DNA of 64,000 nt from Burkholderia pseudomultivorans (lineage in GTDB: Bacteria; Pseudomonadota; Gammaproteobacteria; Burkholderiales; Burkholderiaceae): assembly GCF_001718415.1 (NCBI RefSeq), contig NZ_CP013378.1:372001-436000 (forward strand), given 5' to 3'. The notes under the pieces were generated by a model. The model was given only the letters and a program-made list of their open reading frames with translations, was not told where the DNA came from and made no database searches. Each line of letters opens with the position of its first letter. The first letter of the stretch is position 1. A program made the position numbers and the translations under genes. This document shows, piece after piece, positions 8,355 through 17,441 of this stretch.

Positions 8355-10109
8355 ATGGGTAACACCGCCGAATTCGAAACCGATGTACTGATTGTTGGGT
8401 CCGGCCCGATGGGCGCAACGGCCGCTTTGGCACTAGCCACCTACGGCGTTCGTACTCACATGGTGTCGCGCTGGAACTGGCTCGCCAATACGCCCCGTGC
8501 CCACATCACGAACCAGCGCACCATGGAGGTGTTTCGTGACCTCGACATCGAAGAAGAGGTCATCCGAAATTCGACGCCGTGGGACCAGATGGGCGACAGC
8601 CTGTTCGCAACCAGCCTCGCCGGCGAAGAGCTGATTCGCATCCGCGCATGGGGCACGGGTGACGAGCGCCACGGCGATTACGTCAAGGGCAGCCCGTCTC
8701 CGCTGGTTGACCTCATTCAGCCGAAGATGGAGCCCATCCTCTTCACAAACGCGGCTGAGCGTGGCGCGTCTTTTGCGACGAACACCGAATATCTCTCTCA
8801 CACGCAGGACGAGACTGGCGTGAACGTTCGGCTGCAGGACCGCATCACGGGGAGAGAGTATTCCGTCCGAGCCAAGTTTCTCGTCGGTGCAGACGGCGCG
8901 CGTTCCAAAATCGCCGAAGAGCTTGACCTCAAGATTGAGGGCGAGATGGCGCGTGCGGGCACGGCGTATGTCATCTTCAATGCCGACTTGTCTAAGTACG
9001 TAAAGCACCGGCCCAGCATTCTGCACTGGATTGTCAGCCCGCACGCGAGCTTCGGAGAAATCGGCCTTGGTCTCCTGCGTGCAGTCAAGCCATGGACCCA
9101 ATGGATTGCGGGGTGGGGTTTCGATATTTCGAAAGGAGAGCCGGACCTGAACGACGAGGTAGTCCTCGAGAAGATTCGTGTTCTCGTCGGCGACCCTAAA
9201 CTCGAAGTCGAGGTGGTGCTCAGCTCCGTCTGGTACGTCAACCAGGCCTACGCGACGTCATATTCGAAGGGCCGCGTGCTCTGCGGCGGCGATGCCACTC
9301 ATCGCCATCCGCCCTCAAGCGGCCTTGGCCTCAATACCTGCGTTCAGGACGCGTTCAACCTGGCGTGGAAGCTCGCGTACGTTATTAAGGGGCATGCAAC
9401 CGAGAAGCTGCTGCAGACCTATTCGGACGAACGCGCACCTGTCGGCAAGCAAATCGTGCTGCGCGCAAATCAGTCGCGCAAAGACTATGCACTTATCAAA
9501 GAGGTGTTCAGCGTTGAGGGTGCAGAAAACCCCGTGGCTGCTGGCATCGCGCGCTTCAAGGACGCGGGACCGGAGGGGGCGAACGCGCGCCGCCTGGCCG
9601 GTGCGGCACTCGAACTAAAAAACAAGGAATTTAATGCACAGGGCGTCGAGATGAATCAGCGTTACGTTTCTACTGCCGTTGTGCCCGACGCGCATTCGTC
9701 TCTGGAGGAATGGAAGCGCGACCCCGAGCTCTATCTTCAGCCGACGACCCGACCGGGCGCCAAGCTTCCACACGCCTGGCTCATCAACTCGACCGGCATG
9801 CGTGTGTCCACCCTTGACGTCGTCGGCAAGGGCAAGTTCACCATCTTTACTGGCCTTTCCGGAAAAGCATGGGCTGACGCCGCAGAGGAACTGGATTTGC
9901 CGTTCCTGCGCACGGTGGTAATTGGGCAGGATGACTTTCAGGATGTCTATTGCGACTGGCAGCGTCAGCGTGAAATTGAAGAAGCTGGAGCGCTACTGGT
10001 GCGGCCGGATGGATACGTGGCATGGCGACAATTTGACGGTGTATCCAACCGCGCTACCGCGCGACAGATGCTTCAGTCAGCGCTCGAAAGCGTGCTGGGC
10101 AGGGTTTGA
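8355..10109 (+). CDS. FAD-dependent aromatic hydroxylase of the TfdB/MhpA (PheA/TfdB) family
   Basis: A 584-residue single-component flavoprotein monooxygenase that would use NAD(P)H and O2 to hydroxylate a phenol ortho to the existing hydroxyl. Motifs in order: FAD ADP-binding GSGPMGATAA (residues about 15-24), ANTPRAHITNQRTMEVFRD as in 2,4-dichlorophenol hydroxylase, the DG motif VGADGARSKIAE, and the FAD ribityl-binding GD motif GGDATHRHPPSSGLGLN. A thioredoxin-like C-terminal domain follows (from about residue 470), as usual in the family. Sequence around NTPRAHITNQRTMEV is closer to TfdB than to E. coli MhpA. The ATG at 8355 is taken; a GTG two codons upstream (8349) is possible. It is the operon's second hydroxylase. 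Confidence 0.9.
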   Translation: MGNTAEFETDVLIVGSGPMGATAALALATYGVRTHMVSRWNWLANTPRAHITNQRTMEVFRDLDIEEEVIRNSTPWDQMGDSLFATSLAGEELIRIRAWGTGDERHGDYVKGSPSPLVDLIQPKMEPILFTNAAERGASFATNTEYLSHTQDETGVNVRLQDRITGREYSVRAKFLVGADGARSKIAEELDLKIEGEMARAGTAYVIFNADLSKYVKHRPSILHWIVSPHASFGEIGLGLLRAVKPWTQWIAGWGFDISKGEPDLNDEVVLEKIRVLVGDPKLEVEVVLSSVWYVNQAYATSYSKGRVLCGGDATHRHPPSSGLGLNTCVQDAFNLAWKLAYVIKGHATEKLLQTYSDERAPVGKQIVLRANQSRKDYALIKEVFSVEGAENPVAAGIARFKDAGPEGANARRLAGAALELKNKEFNAQGVEMNQRYVSTAVVPDAHSSLEEWKRDPELYLQPTTRPGAKLPHAWLINSTGMRVSTLDVVGKGKFTIFTGLSGKAWADAAEELDLPFLRTVVIGQDDFQDVYCDWQRQREIEEAGALLVRPDGYVAWRQFDGVSNRATARQMLQSALESVLGRV

Positions 10110-10187
10110 GAATTCTCCCGGCCGTAGTTTGAATGCAGCGGCCAGTGCCGCTGCTCTGTACCACCTAAAATTTCACAGGAATCGAGT

Positions 10188-11057
10188 ATGAGCACGAATA
10201 CTGCACTCACCGAAGCTTCCACGAGCAAGTTCGCTCGCATCAAAGAAGGCGACCTCGACCTTCAGATTCACTACAACGATATGGGCAACGGTCCTGAGAC
10301 CGTCGTGATGCTCCATGGTTCTGGCCCGGGCGCAAGCGGCTGGGCGAATTTCAACCGCAATCTGGAGCCGCTCGTCGAGAAGGGCTATCGCGTCATCCTC
10401 ATGGATTGCCCGGGCTGGAGCAAGAGCGACCCGATTGTTTGCACGGAGAATCGCTCAGGGCTGAATGCGCGTGCACTGAAAGGTCTTCTCGATACCATCG
10501 ACGTTCAGGGTCCCGTGCATATCATCGGCAACTCGATGGGCGGCCATACGGCGGTAGCATTCGCACTCGCAAACCCGCAACGCGTCGGTAAGCTGGTGCT
10601 GATGGGGGGCGGAACGGGCGGCCCGAGCCAGTTCGTTCCGATGCCGACCGAAGGTATCAAGCTGCTGCAGGGCCTCTATCGTGTGCCGACGATTGAGAAT
10701 CTCAAGCGGATGATGAACGTGTTCGTCTACGATGCGAGCAGCCTCACGGAAGACCTCTTCCAGACCCGCCTCGACAACATGCTGGCGCGCAAAGACCACC
10801 TCGAAAACTTCGTGAAGAGCATCGACGCAAATCCGAAGCAGTTCCCCGATGTGGGCCATCGCTTGTCGGAAGTGAAGGCGCCCACGCTAATCATCTGGGG
10901 TCGCGATGACCGCTTCGTGCCGATGGACGTCGGTCTGCGCCTCCTATGGAGCATGCCGAACGCTGAGTACCATATCTTCAATCGCTGTGGCCACTGGGCG
11001 CAGTGGGAGCATGCCGATAAATTTAATCGTATGGTTCTCGATTTCTTCACGCACTAA
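10188..11057 (+). CDS. mhpC: Meta-cleavage product C-C hydrolase (MhpC family, alpha/beta fold)
   Basis: A 289-residue alpha/beta hydrolase that splits the ring-opened dienoate between carbons 5 and 6, releasing the side-chain acid and 2-hydroxypentadienoate. Oxyanion-hole region [15 protein letters not shown]; nucleophile elbow GNSMGG (Ser at about residue 116); catalytic Asp in [11 protein letters not shown]; catalytic His in [11 protein letters not shown]. This is the complete BphD/MhpC triad. The presence of a hydrolase rather than only a dehydrogenase branch implies that the catechol carries a carbon side chain. The ATG at 10188 follows CAGGA at 10176-10180. Last gene of the operon; no clear intrinsic terminator was seen in the next 200 bases. 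Confidence 0.95.
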   Translation: MSTNTALTEASTSKFARIKEGDLDLQIHYNDMGNGPETVVMLHGSGPGASGWANFNRNLEPLVEKGYRVILMDCPGWSKSDPIVCTENRSGLNARALKGLLDTIDVQGPVHIIGNSMGGHTAVAFALANPQRVGKLVLMGGGTGGPSQFVPMPTEGIKLLQGLYRVPTIENLKRMMNVFVYDASSLTEDLFQTRLDNMLARKDHLENFVKSIDANPKQFPDVGHRLSEVKAPTLIIWGRDDRFVPMDVGLRLLWSMPNAEYHIFNRCGHWAQWEHADKFNRMVLDFFTH

Positions 11058-11259
11058 ACGCTAGAGCATTCGCTGCCCAGTACCAGCGAGTATTGAGCCG
11101 GGAGCTTCTGGCAAAACTCGCATGAGGGAGAGGTCCTCGGCACAGACGCGTGTAAAGCGCGATAAAGGGGATGAGACGCCACCCACGGAACCTGTCGGGC
11201 GGCATAGCCCCGGAGGCGCGAAGCATCATCGGCACGAGACAGGCTTGTTGCGGCCGATT

Positions 11260-11412
11260 TTCATCAGATCGATGAGATTACGGCGAAGTGCCGTGTGCGC
11301 GAGCACGCCGGGTGAGCTAGCTAATGTCGCTGCGCTGCTCGTGGGTTCAGAAGTTGGCTTCGTTACCCGCAGCGATTCCCTGATGGATGGTGTCATTACC
11401 GTTGGGTACTTG
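11260..11412 (+). pseudogene. C-terminal remnant of a short-chain dehydrogenase/reductase
   Basis: The plus-strand reading at about 11300-11410 gives STPGELANVAALLVGSEV followed by GFVTRSDSLMDGVITVGY. This matches the end of classical SDR enzymes (GxPxEIANVAAFLxSxxxxFVTGSxxxxDGG) with the key glycines mutated. No Rossmann GxxxGxG start or YxxxK active site remains upstream. Between mhpC and this remnant (11058-11259) nothing is recognised. The remnant lies about 120 bp left of the IS21 element and belongs to the decay zone. Confidence 0.5.
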
Positions 11413-11697
11413 GTTTTGGCCACTGGCTTTAGCGCGGATGGCGCGTCTTCCCTCGGAAGCGGTCATTGTGCGGTCCCTACGCGGAATGACCGCTTCGGGT
11501 TGCGGATTCAACCGGTCGACAACCACACGTGCGTATTTCGGACGAACGTGACCGGCCGTTTCGGGATCGTGACCGGCGATTTCGGCAACGTGACCGGTCA
11601 TTCCGGGAACGTGACCGAGCGGACCGGAAGGCAGGATTGGCGTTGCGCATGACATCAACCACGCGGGCTATGCTCGCCGGCTTTGGCCGGAGACAGC

Positions 11698-13221
11698 ATG
11701 CCCGCGCACCGGATGAACATGCGCATGATCAAGGACGTTTTACGACTTAAATTCGACGGCGGCTTCTCGCACGATCGGATCGCCGCGTCGCTGGGCATTT
11801 CCAAGGGCGTGGTCACGAAGTACATCGGACTGGCCGGTGCCGCCGGGCTGGACTGGGCGAGCGCCTGCGACATGGACGAAGCCGAGCTCGAACGGCGGCT
11901 TCTCGGCAAGCCCACGGGGCCAACAGCCTACGCCCAGCCCGACTACGGGCGCATTCACCAGGAGCTGCGCCGCAAGGGCGTGACGCTGACGCTGCTCTGG
12001 GAGGAGTACCAGGCCGAATTCGCGGACCGACAGACCTACCGCTATACGCAGTTCTGCGAGCACTACAAGGCGTTCACGAAACGCCTGAAGCGTTCGATGC
12101 GCCAGATCCACCGCGCCGGCGAGAAGCTGTTTGTCGACTTCGCCGGTCCCACGTTGCCGCTGACGACCGGACGCCGCGCACACATCTTCGTCGCCGCCAT
12201 GGGCGCGTCGAGCTACACGTTCGCATGCGCGACGCCGGCCGAAACGATGGAGGACTGGCTGGGCGGCATTGCACGCGCGCTGACCTTCTATGGCGGCGTA
12301 CCGCAGCTGATCGTGCCGGATAACCCGCGCGCGATGATTGCCGATCCCGACCGTTACGAACCTCGCGCCGGCGACACCGTGCTGGACTTCGCGCGTCATT
12401 ACGGCACGTCATTCCTGCCTGCACGCGTGTATCGCCCGCAGGACAAGCCGAAGGTAGAAGTCGCGGTCCAGGTGGTCGAGCGCTGGATCATGGCGCGCCT
12501 GCGTCATCACCGGTTTGCGTCGGTCCAGTCGGTTGATGACGCGATCCGTCCACTGCTGAAGAACCTGAATGAGCGGCCGTTCCAGAAGCTGCCGGGATGC
12601 CGCGCCAGCGCATTCGCCGAACTGGACGCGCCGGCCTTGCAACCGCTGCCAGCGCAGCCCTATGAGCTGGCGCGCTTCAAGACGGTGACGGTTCACATCG
12701 ACTATCACGTCGAGATCAACAAACACCGCTACAGCGTGCCGCACGCGCTGGTCGGTCTCAAGCTCGATGCGCGCATCACGGCGGGCGCTGTCGAACTGTT
12801 GCATCGCGGCCGCCGCGTCGCCAGCCACGCCCGTAACGACCGCGCGGGCGGCTACACCACGGTCGTCGAGCACATGCCGGCGGCACACCGCGCCCATCTC
12901 GAATGGACGCCGCAGCGGCTGATTCACTGGGGCCAGCAGATCGGCGCGGCAACCGGCGCGCTCGTCACCCGGCTGCTGCAGGAGCAACGCCACCCGGAAC
13001 ACGGCTATCGGGCGTGCCTCGGATTGCTCTCGCTCTCCCGTCGCTATGGCCGCGAGCGTCTTGAAGCGGCGTGTGCGCTGGCGCTGGAACTGGGCGTGCA
13101 CCGTTACCGCCACGTGCGCGACATCCTGATCAACAACCGCGACCGCGCCGCGGCGACAACGCCTGCCGACTGGATCAGCCCGAGCCGCGCGCATGTACGC
13201 GGCTCCAGCTACTACCAATAA
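11698..13221 (+). CDS. istA: IS21-family transposase IstA
   Basis: A 507-residue DDE transposase. An N-terminal helix-turn-helix (LKFDGGFSHDRIAASLGISK and following residues to about 45) would bind the terminal repeats. The RNase-H-like core contains KLFVDFAGPTLPL (first Asp), VPQLIVPDNPRAM (second Asp) and YRPQDKPKVEVAVQVVERW (catalytic Glu), followed by the C-terminal Mu-type beta-barrel domain. No frameshift or internal stop was seen. The ATG at 11698 is chosen; an in-frame ATG at 11710 is possible. istB begins 12 bp after its stop, so the two are cotranscribed. Confidence 0.96.
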   Translation: MPAHRMNMRMIKDVLRLKFDGGFSHDRIAASLGISKGVVTKYIGLAGAAGLDWASACDMDEAELERRLLGKPTGPTAYAQPDYGRIHQELRRKGVTLTLLWEEYQAEFADRQTYRYTQFCEHYKAFTKRLKRSMRQIHRAGEKLFVDFAGPTLPLTTGRRAHIFVAAMGASSYTFACATPAETMEDWLGGIARALTFYGGVPQLIVPDNPRAMIADPDRYEPRAGDTVLDFARHYGTSFLPARVYRPQDKPKVEVAVQVVERWIMARLRHHRFASVQSVDDAIRPLLKNLNERPFQKLPGCRASAFAELDAPALQPLPAQPYELARFKTVTVHIDYHVEINKHRYSVPHALVGLKLDARITAGAVELLHRGRRVASHARNDRAGGYTTVVEHMPAAHRAHLEWTPQRLIHWGQQIGAATGALVTRLLQEQRHPEHGYRACLGLLSLSRRYGRERLEAACALALELGVHRYRHVRDILINNRDRAAATTPADWISPSRAHVRGSSYYQ

Positions 13222-13233
13222 AGAGAACCCGCG

Positions 13234-14001
13234 ATGATGATGCAACAGACCCTGACCCAACTGCGCACCCTGAAGCTGGACGGCTTCGCCGCCGGCCTGG
13301 AAGAGCAATTGACGCAGCCCGGCGTAGCGAGCCTGAGCTTCGAGGAGCGCCTGTCGCTGCTGGTCGACCGGGAAGCGAGCTGGCGTGATGATCGCCGTCG
13401 CACCCGACTGCTCAAGCAGGCGCGCCTCAAGTATCCGCAGGCTGCCATCGAGGACCTCGACACCCGCTCCGGCCAAGGCGTGGACCCGCGCTCGCTCATG
13501 AGCCTGGCACTCGGCGACTGGGTCGAAGCCGGCTACAGCCTGCTCATCAGCGGCCCAACCGGCGCAGGGAAGTCATGGCTCGCTTGTGCCTTGGTGCAGT
13601 ACGCCTGCCGGCGCGGGCACTCCGCGTTGTACCTGCGTGTGCCGCGACTCGGCGAGGAACTGCGCGTGCTGCACGGCAACGGCGGCTTCACCAAATGGCT
13701 GCTGCAGGTCGCCCGCGTTGATGTTCTCCTGCTGGACGATTGGGGAATGGCTCCCCTCGACGCGATGGTTCGAAACGATCTGCTCGAGATGATCGACGAC
13801 CGCGCGGCGGGCAAAGCCACCATCGTGACCAGCCAGTTGCCAATCGAGCACTGGCATGGCTGGATCGGTGACGAGACCATCGCCGATGCGATGCTCGACC
13901 GCCTCATGCAGCGTCATCACCGGATCACGCTCACCGGCGAATCGCTCAGAAAGACATCCCCCAAACCCAACCTCCTGGAGCCCGAACTCGACCAGAACTG
14001 A
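13234..14001 (+). CDS. istB: IS21-family helper ATPase IstB
   Basis: A 255-residue AAA+ ATPase (DnaC-like) that remodels target DNA and recruits IstA during transposition. Walker A GPTGAGKS at about residues 107-114, Walker B VDVLLLDDWG, sensor-1 region IVTSQLPIEHWHGWIGD, and an arginine-containing C-terminus ITLTGESLRK. The N-terminal helical domain begins MMMQQTLTQLRTLKLDGFAA. It appears intact, so the element may still be active. The right terminal repeats lie 45-90 bp beyond the stop. Confidence 0.96.
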   Translation: MMMQQTLTQLRTLKLDGFAAGLEEQLTQPGVASLSFEERLSLLVDREASWRDDRRRTRLLKQARLKYPQAAIEDLDTRSGQGVDPRSLMSLALGDWVEAGYSLLISGPTGAGKSWLACALVQYACRRGHSALYLRVPRLGEELRVLHGNGGFTKWLLQVARVDVLLLDDWGMAPLDAMVRNDLLEMIDDRAAGKATIVTSQLPIEHWHGWIGDETIADAMLDRLMQRHHRITLTGESLRKTSPKPNLLEPELDQN

Positions 14002-14233
14002 CAAGGAATCTACAATCGACACCGCGCAACGCCCAATCCCGCCGAATCGGTCACGTTCCCGAAATCGGCGGTCACGTTCGCCGAAATACGCAGCGTCGCC
14101 GCACATTGTGCATTTTGGTAAGCGGCAGAGTTCCGGAGCGGGGTGGTTTTTGAGTCCACTCCGCTACCGCATCGGCGCTCGACGATGCGCAGATTTCCGG
14201 CATCCATCGGTTGTGCGTATTCAACCGAAATAA

Positions 14234-14835
14234 CCCCCCCATCCCATCCCAAAGTAGTTTCAACGCGGCCACAATAAGCAATCCATAAGAGATTCGATAA
14301 ATTTGTCGCTGGTCCAGCATGGCGTGAAGCCGCCAGCCGGTTACAACGCCGGCGGGAATGGCGCCGACGCGAATCGCCATCAGCGCCCAGACGCCCGAGG
14401 TGAGTCTGGCCAGCTGCAGCCACGGCACTGCTTTGCTCGCGAGTGGCGGCCCGACCGAGTGCGCGACCATGGTCGTGATCCCGGGCGCGACGCCGGCCGT
14501 GATGGCTCTGGCAGTAGAGCATAGACGGGGCGCAGTCGCTGCTCCTCGAAGCACCTATAAGTCCGCAAAGATCAGAGTAATCACGGCCATCACTATCGCG
14601 ATGGCGCGATGGTCGAGGAAACGAAAGGTCAGGTAACCGAAGCCGATGCCGGTCACCCACTCCGGCAAGAGCTGCACAAGGTCCGGCTTCGACCAGGTCG
14701 AAGCTTCCAATACCGGAGCGCAAACAGATCCGTAGCAACGAACAACGGAGCAAGCAAACCGCCGGCAGTGACCGGATCCATCACGAACGACAAGAGCGGA
14801 ATCCCGATGATCGAAAAGCCGTCGCCGTAAGCGCC
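14234..14835 (-). pseudogene. Frameshifted TauE/SafE-family permease
   Basis: On the minus strand three frames must be joined to recover a TauE/SafE (sulfite-exporter-like) membrane protein. They are 14835-14704 (DGFSIIGIPLLSFVMDPVTA, then GGLLAPLFVATDLFALRYWK), 14701-14558 (STWSKPDLVQLLPEWVTGIG, then RAIAIVMAVITLIFADL) and 14503-14234 (GITTMVAHSVGPPLASKAV to YGLLIVAALKLLWDGMGG). The joins at about 14702 and 14550 are frameshifts, and the central loop is degraded. Nothing convincing remains of the first helix. Such a gene would normally encode an eight-helix anion permease of about 250 residues. Confidence 0.72.
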
Positions 14836-14868
14836 TTCCCATTCGAGTACTCCTTCTGAAGGCTGATC

Positions 14869-15126
14869 ATAAAGACGCACCTGATCCCGGTTCTGCTCCT
14901 CGTTTCTTCGGCCGCTGCTACGGATTCTGCGTTCGTGAGCGACAACGATGTTGCGATCACGCGTGCCCAGGTACGAAAGGAACTGGCCCAGCCCGAACGG
15001 GCGGGCTACCGTCCCGGTCGCGCGAACGATCCTCATTACCCGGAGACCATCCAGGCCGCGCTCGCGCGGATTCACGTGGACGATAGGGTCGCGGGCGATG
15101 CGTCATTGTCCGACTATGGCAACGCT
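14869..15126 (+). pseudogene. Degenerate DUF4148-type small exported protein
   Basis: From about 14869 the plus strand reads IKTHLIPVLLLVSSAAATDS as a signal-peptide-like stretch, then VAITRAQVRKELAQPERAGY and NDPHYPETIQAALARIH. This matches the DUF4148 family abundant in Burkholderia (TRAQVRxELxxLExAGYxPxxxxDxxYPxxIQAAExR). The expected start codon reads ATA, and the frame continues past the usual end (DYG) into unrelated sequence to 15414. Loss of the start and the extended tail point to a decayed gene. In 15127-15547 nothing else is recognised. Confidence 0.5.
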
Positions 15127-15547
15127 GCCGAAGCTGCAGTCTCGACAATGATCGCGGCATTGAGAGGCAGACTGGCGATGCGATACACGGCCGGTCTCTG
15201 TAGAGAGTCGATGAGTACACCTGTGGCGCGAGCGATTGTCGCTGTCAACGCTCCGACGGAGAACGTGGTGCCTGGCGGCCGATACGCCGATCGTGTCTGC
15301 ACCCTGCATATCGCTCGTGTCAACTATTGTCAAATCTGCTTTTCTCGCTGCCTCCTGATTGTGAGCGATAGTTACAATCCACGAACCCCTCTGCCGGGTA
15401 GATATATTTTTTGATCGGCAGAAGAGACGAGCGTCGACCGTTTTCGCCGGCGCCGTCGATACATCGGCCGCTCAGTTGCGTGCCGGAAGGACTACTGGCG
15501 GGCACCTCGGTCCGCCTGTTGTCAGTGGTGCCGTAGCAGGATGAATC

Positions 15548-15943
15548 ATGAAGGTAGTCCTTTGTGCGTTGCTCGCCAGTGCGGGTTTCAGCGCAGCACA
15601 CGCAGGAGAAGCCCTGGCAAGAACGGGCTTCAAGATTGATCCCGCCGCACAATGCGTCGAAGACGTCAGGGCATTGTGGTCTTACGCTGCCGTCCGGAAG
15701 TCGGGAGTGGTCGCGTATTCTAAGTTCGTGCTTCGGGACGAGCGTACCTCTGCGCTTTCGGATGCACAGCGAGCGCGTTTGGCTCGCCTGGCCGTGTTGG
15801 CTTATTCGGATCCCAGATTCAAGCGTTTCGACGATCCGACGTACGTTGACGGGCTTCTCCGCGGCTGCTCCGACCCCGTCCGTCGCTTCGACCCCTTCAG
15901 AATGACCGACGCCATGGTGCATGTAAACACGGCCGCTCAATAG
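15548..15943 (+). CDS. Small exported protein of unknown function
   Basis: A 131-residue protein starting MKVVLCALLASAGFSAAHAG, a clear Sec signal peptide with likely cleavage after AHA (about residue 19). The mature part has two cysteines (in AAQCVED and LRGCSDP) and many charged residues; no domain is recognised. The ATG at 15548 follows AGCAGGATG, a plausible ribosome site at 15536-15540. It is separated by 426 bp from the lipoprotein genes, so an operon with them is doubtful. A periplasmic location is inferred only from the signal. Confidence 0.6.
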   Translation: MKVVLCALLASAGFSAAHAGEALARTGFKIDPAAQCVEDVRALWSYAAVRKSGVVAYSKFVLRDERTSALSDAQRARLARLAVLAYSDPRFKRFDDPTYVDGLLRGCSDPVRRFDPFRMTDAMVHVNTAAQ

Positions 15944-16369
15944 GGTTGGGTTCACGGCGTCGTTGCGCCCCTTTACTCGGGAGTCGCAGGATTTATTCGT
16001 TATCCGGACGATTCCGTTGCCGGTCTTGTCGCTGGCACGGCCTCGGCTTCGACTGTTTCATCTTCCCCTCCTTCTGCGCGGCTTCGACTCGTCCTCTATG
16101 CGATTCGAAGCCGCAGCCTTGACGCCCTTCTTTCGGTTCAGATCGATCGGCAAGGTCTTCTCGCAAATTCTAAGAACTTCGATTTCGCGATCCTTTCGGT
16201 CACGGTAACCTCTGCTGCGTACAGTCGGGCTTGCCGTCATCGTTTTGCGCTCGAATCACGCAGGACGGTGTTTGCCGATTATCTGCGTGCTCGGATCGGT
16301 GGCGCTCGCTGCAGAGGGGAGGCTGTAATTCAGATGAATCAACCCGTTACGTGGATATCCTAAATAACC
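15944..16369. other. 426-bp intergenic stretch without a recognisable gene
   Basis: No frame here carries a ribosome site plus family-like sequence. The last 100 bp (about 16270-16369) precede a small lipoprotein gene and presumably contain its promoter; no -35/-10 pair is convincing. Confidence 0.4.
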
Positions 16370-16630
16370 ATGAAATATTATGTGCTGCTTCTGGCTGCGG
16401 CTCTTGCGGCGTGCTCATATTCGTCGACACCGTTGACCAACACCTATTCAATCAAGTCGGAGGATGGCGTCCCGCGTTATCGCGTCACGTGTGGCGGCCT
16501 GTTTGGCGGCAAGGGCAGCTGCGAGCGCCAGGCCGTCAATATCTGTAAGGACGGCGGCCGCAAGCCAGACGGGAAATTCGACAACGGAGCGATGACGTTC
16601 CAATGTATCCCTGAAGCGAACTCCAAGTAA
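16370..16630 (+). CDS. Small Cys-rich lipoprotein sharing a domain with the adjacent OmpA lipoprotein
   Basis: An 86-residue protein whose N-terminus MKYYVLLLAAALAAC is a lipoprotein signal with the lipid-acceptor cysteine at residue 15. The mature part contains RVTCGGLFGGKGSCERQAVN, then IC, and ends in TFQC. The same cysteine pattern and the GLF core occur in the N-terminal domain of the OmpA lipoprotein 70 bp downstream (VECTGLFEETNSCLEKAQEL, then C, ending VFRC). The two therefore look like paralogous domains, probably two disulfides in the periplasm (inference). The family is not recognised. It is likely cotranscribed with the OmpA gene. Confidence 0.75.
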   Translation: MKYYVLLLAAALAACSYSSTPLTNTYSIKSEDGVPRYRVTCGGLFGGKGSCERQAVNICKDGGRKPDGKFDNGAMTFQCIPEANSK

Positions 16631-16700
16631 CAAGCGACTGCGCATGTGCCGTGAGGATGTGCGGCCGGTATGTGTGTCGACGACATAACAGGTTTTCAAA

Positions 16701-17381
16701 GTGAAGAAACTCATCGCTGTAGTCATGGTCCTGTTGGCGGGATGTACGGTCTATTCCGGCCCGACAGTGAACTCTCGTCCGCTGGACCCCAAGCAAGACC
16801 AGCCCAAAGAGTTCCAGGTTGAATGTACCGGCCTCTTCGAGGAAACGAATTCCTGCCTTGAAAAAGCGCAGGAACTATGCGGTATTCAGCCGGGTGCGCT
16901 GCATGTTCATGTGCTCGAGCAGATTGGTCCGCGCGGGCGTACGCCGGATCGACTGGTGTTCCGCTGCGACGCCCCGGAAAAACCGATTGCGCCGCCTGCT
17001 CCTGCCCCTGCGCCTGCAGCGGTTGTGCCGGCACCCACGAGCGTGCTGCTGCGGGGCGATGCGCTCTTCGATTTCGACAAGGCGAACTTGAAACCGGCGG
17101 GCGTGCGGGCGCTCGACGAGGTTATCGATAACGCGAGGGGCAAGCGTTTCCGCCTGGTCGAGGTCGCCGGGTATACGGATTCCATTGGCTCCGATAGCTA
17201 CAACAATGCGCTTTCGTTGCGCCGTGCGAAGTCCGTTGCCGACTATCTGCGCGCCCACGGACTGGACGCCGAGCGGATGGCAGTCGACGGCTTCGGCAAG
17301 TCGAACCCGGTTGCCTCCAACGCAACCGATGCCGGGCGAGCCCAGAATCGTCGCGTCGAGATCGTTCTCGAGCAGGAGTAA
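16701..17381 (+). CDS. OmpA-family peptidoglycan-associated lipoprotein with an N-terminal Cys-rich domain
   Basis: A 226-residue lipoprotein: signal MKKLIAVVMVLLAGC (lipid Cys at residue 15), a Cys-rich domain (about 35-95), a proline/alanine linker (PAPAPAPAAVVPAP), then a complete OmpA-like domain (about 110-226). The peptidoglycan-binding core reads LFDFDKANLKPAGVRALDEV, AGYTDSIGSDSYNNALSLRR and GFGKSNPVASNATDAGRAQN, then RRVEI; it contains the Asp and Arg that bind diaminopimelate. The start is a GTG at 16701. A strong terminator follows its stop. Its position directly before the trimeric autotransporter resembles adhesin clusters in Burkholderia that contain an OmpA-like gene, so it may stabilise or anchor the adhesin (inference). 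Confidence 0.93.
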   Translation: MKKLIAVVMVLLAGCTVYSGPTVNSRPLDPKQDQPKEFQVECTGLFEETNSCLEKAQELCGIQPGALHVHVLEQIGPRGRTPDRLVFRCDAPEKPIAPPAPAPAPAAVVPAPTSVLLRGDALFDFDKANLKPAGVRALDEVIDNARGKRFRLVEVAGYTDSIGSDSYNNALSLRRAKSVADYLRAHGLDAERMAVDGFGKSNPVASNATDAGRAQNRRVEIVLEQE

Positions 17382-17403
17382 GCGGCTAGCTGGAATCAAG
17401 TAA

Positions 17404-17441
17404 GCCGGCCGGTGCAGATGCACCGGCCGGCTTTTATTTTT
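17404..17441 (+). terminator. Strong rho-independent terminator after the OmpA lipoprotein
   Basis: GCCGGCCGGTGCA (17404-17416), GA, TGCACCGGCCGGC (17419-17431): a 13-base perfect inverted repeat followed by TTTTATTTTTT. It ends the lipoprotein operon, so the adhesin gene must have its own promoter. Confidence 0.95.

Larger units (their letters stand above)
11530..14092 (+). mobile_element. Complete IS21-family insertion sequence
   Basis: A 2563-bp element with istA and istB on the plus strand. It starts TGCGTATTTCGG (11530) and ends CCGAAATACGCA (14092), an exact 12-bp inverted repeat with the TG...CA termini typical of the family. Inside each end are spaced copies of the IstA-binding-type octamer: CGTGACCG at 11547, 11568, 11589 and 11610 on the left, and its complement CGGTCACG at 14048 and 14069 on the right, all with an exact 21-bp period. 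No 4-8 bp target-site duplication is evident (left flank ...CCACACG, right flank GCGTCGC...). The element may be old, or its flanks were rearranged. Confidence 0.9.
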
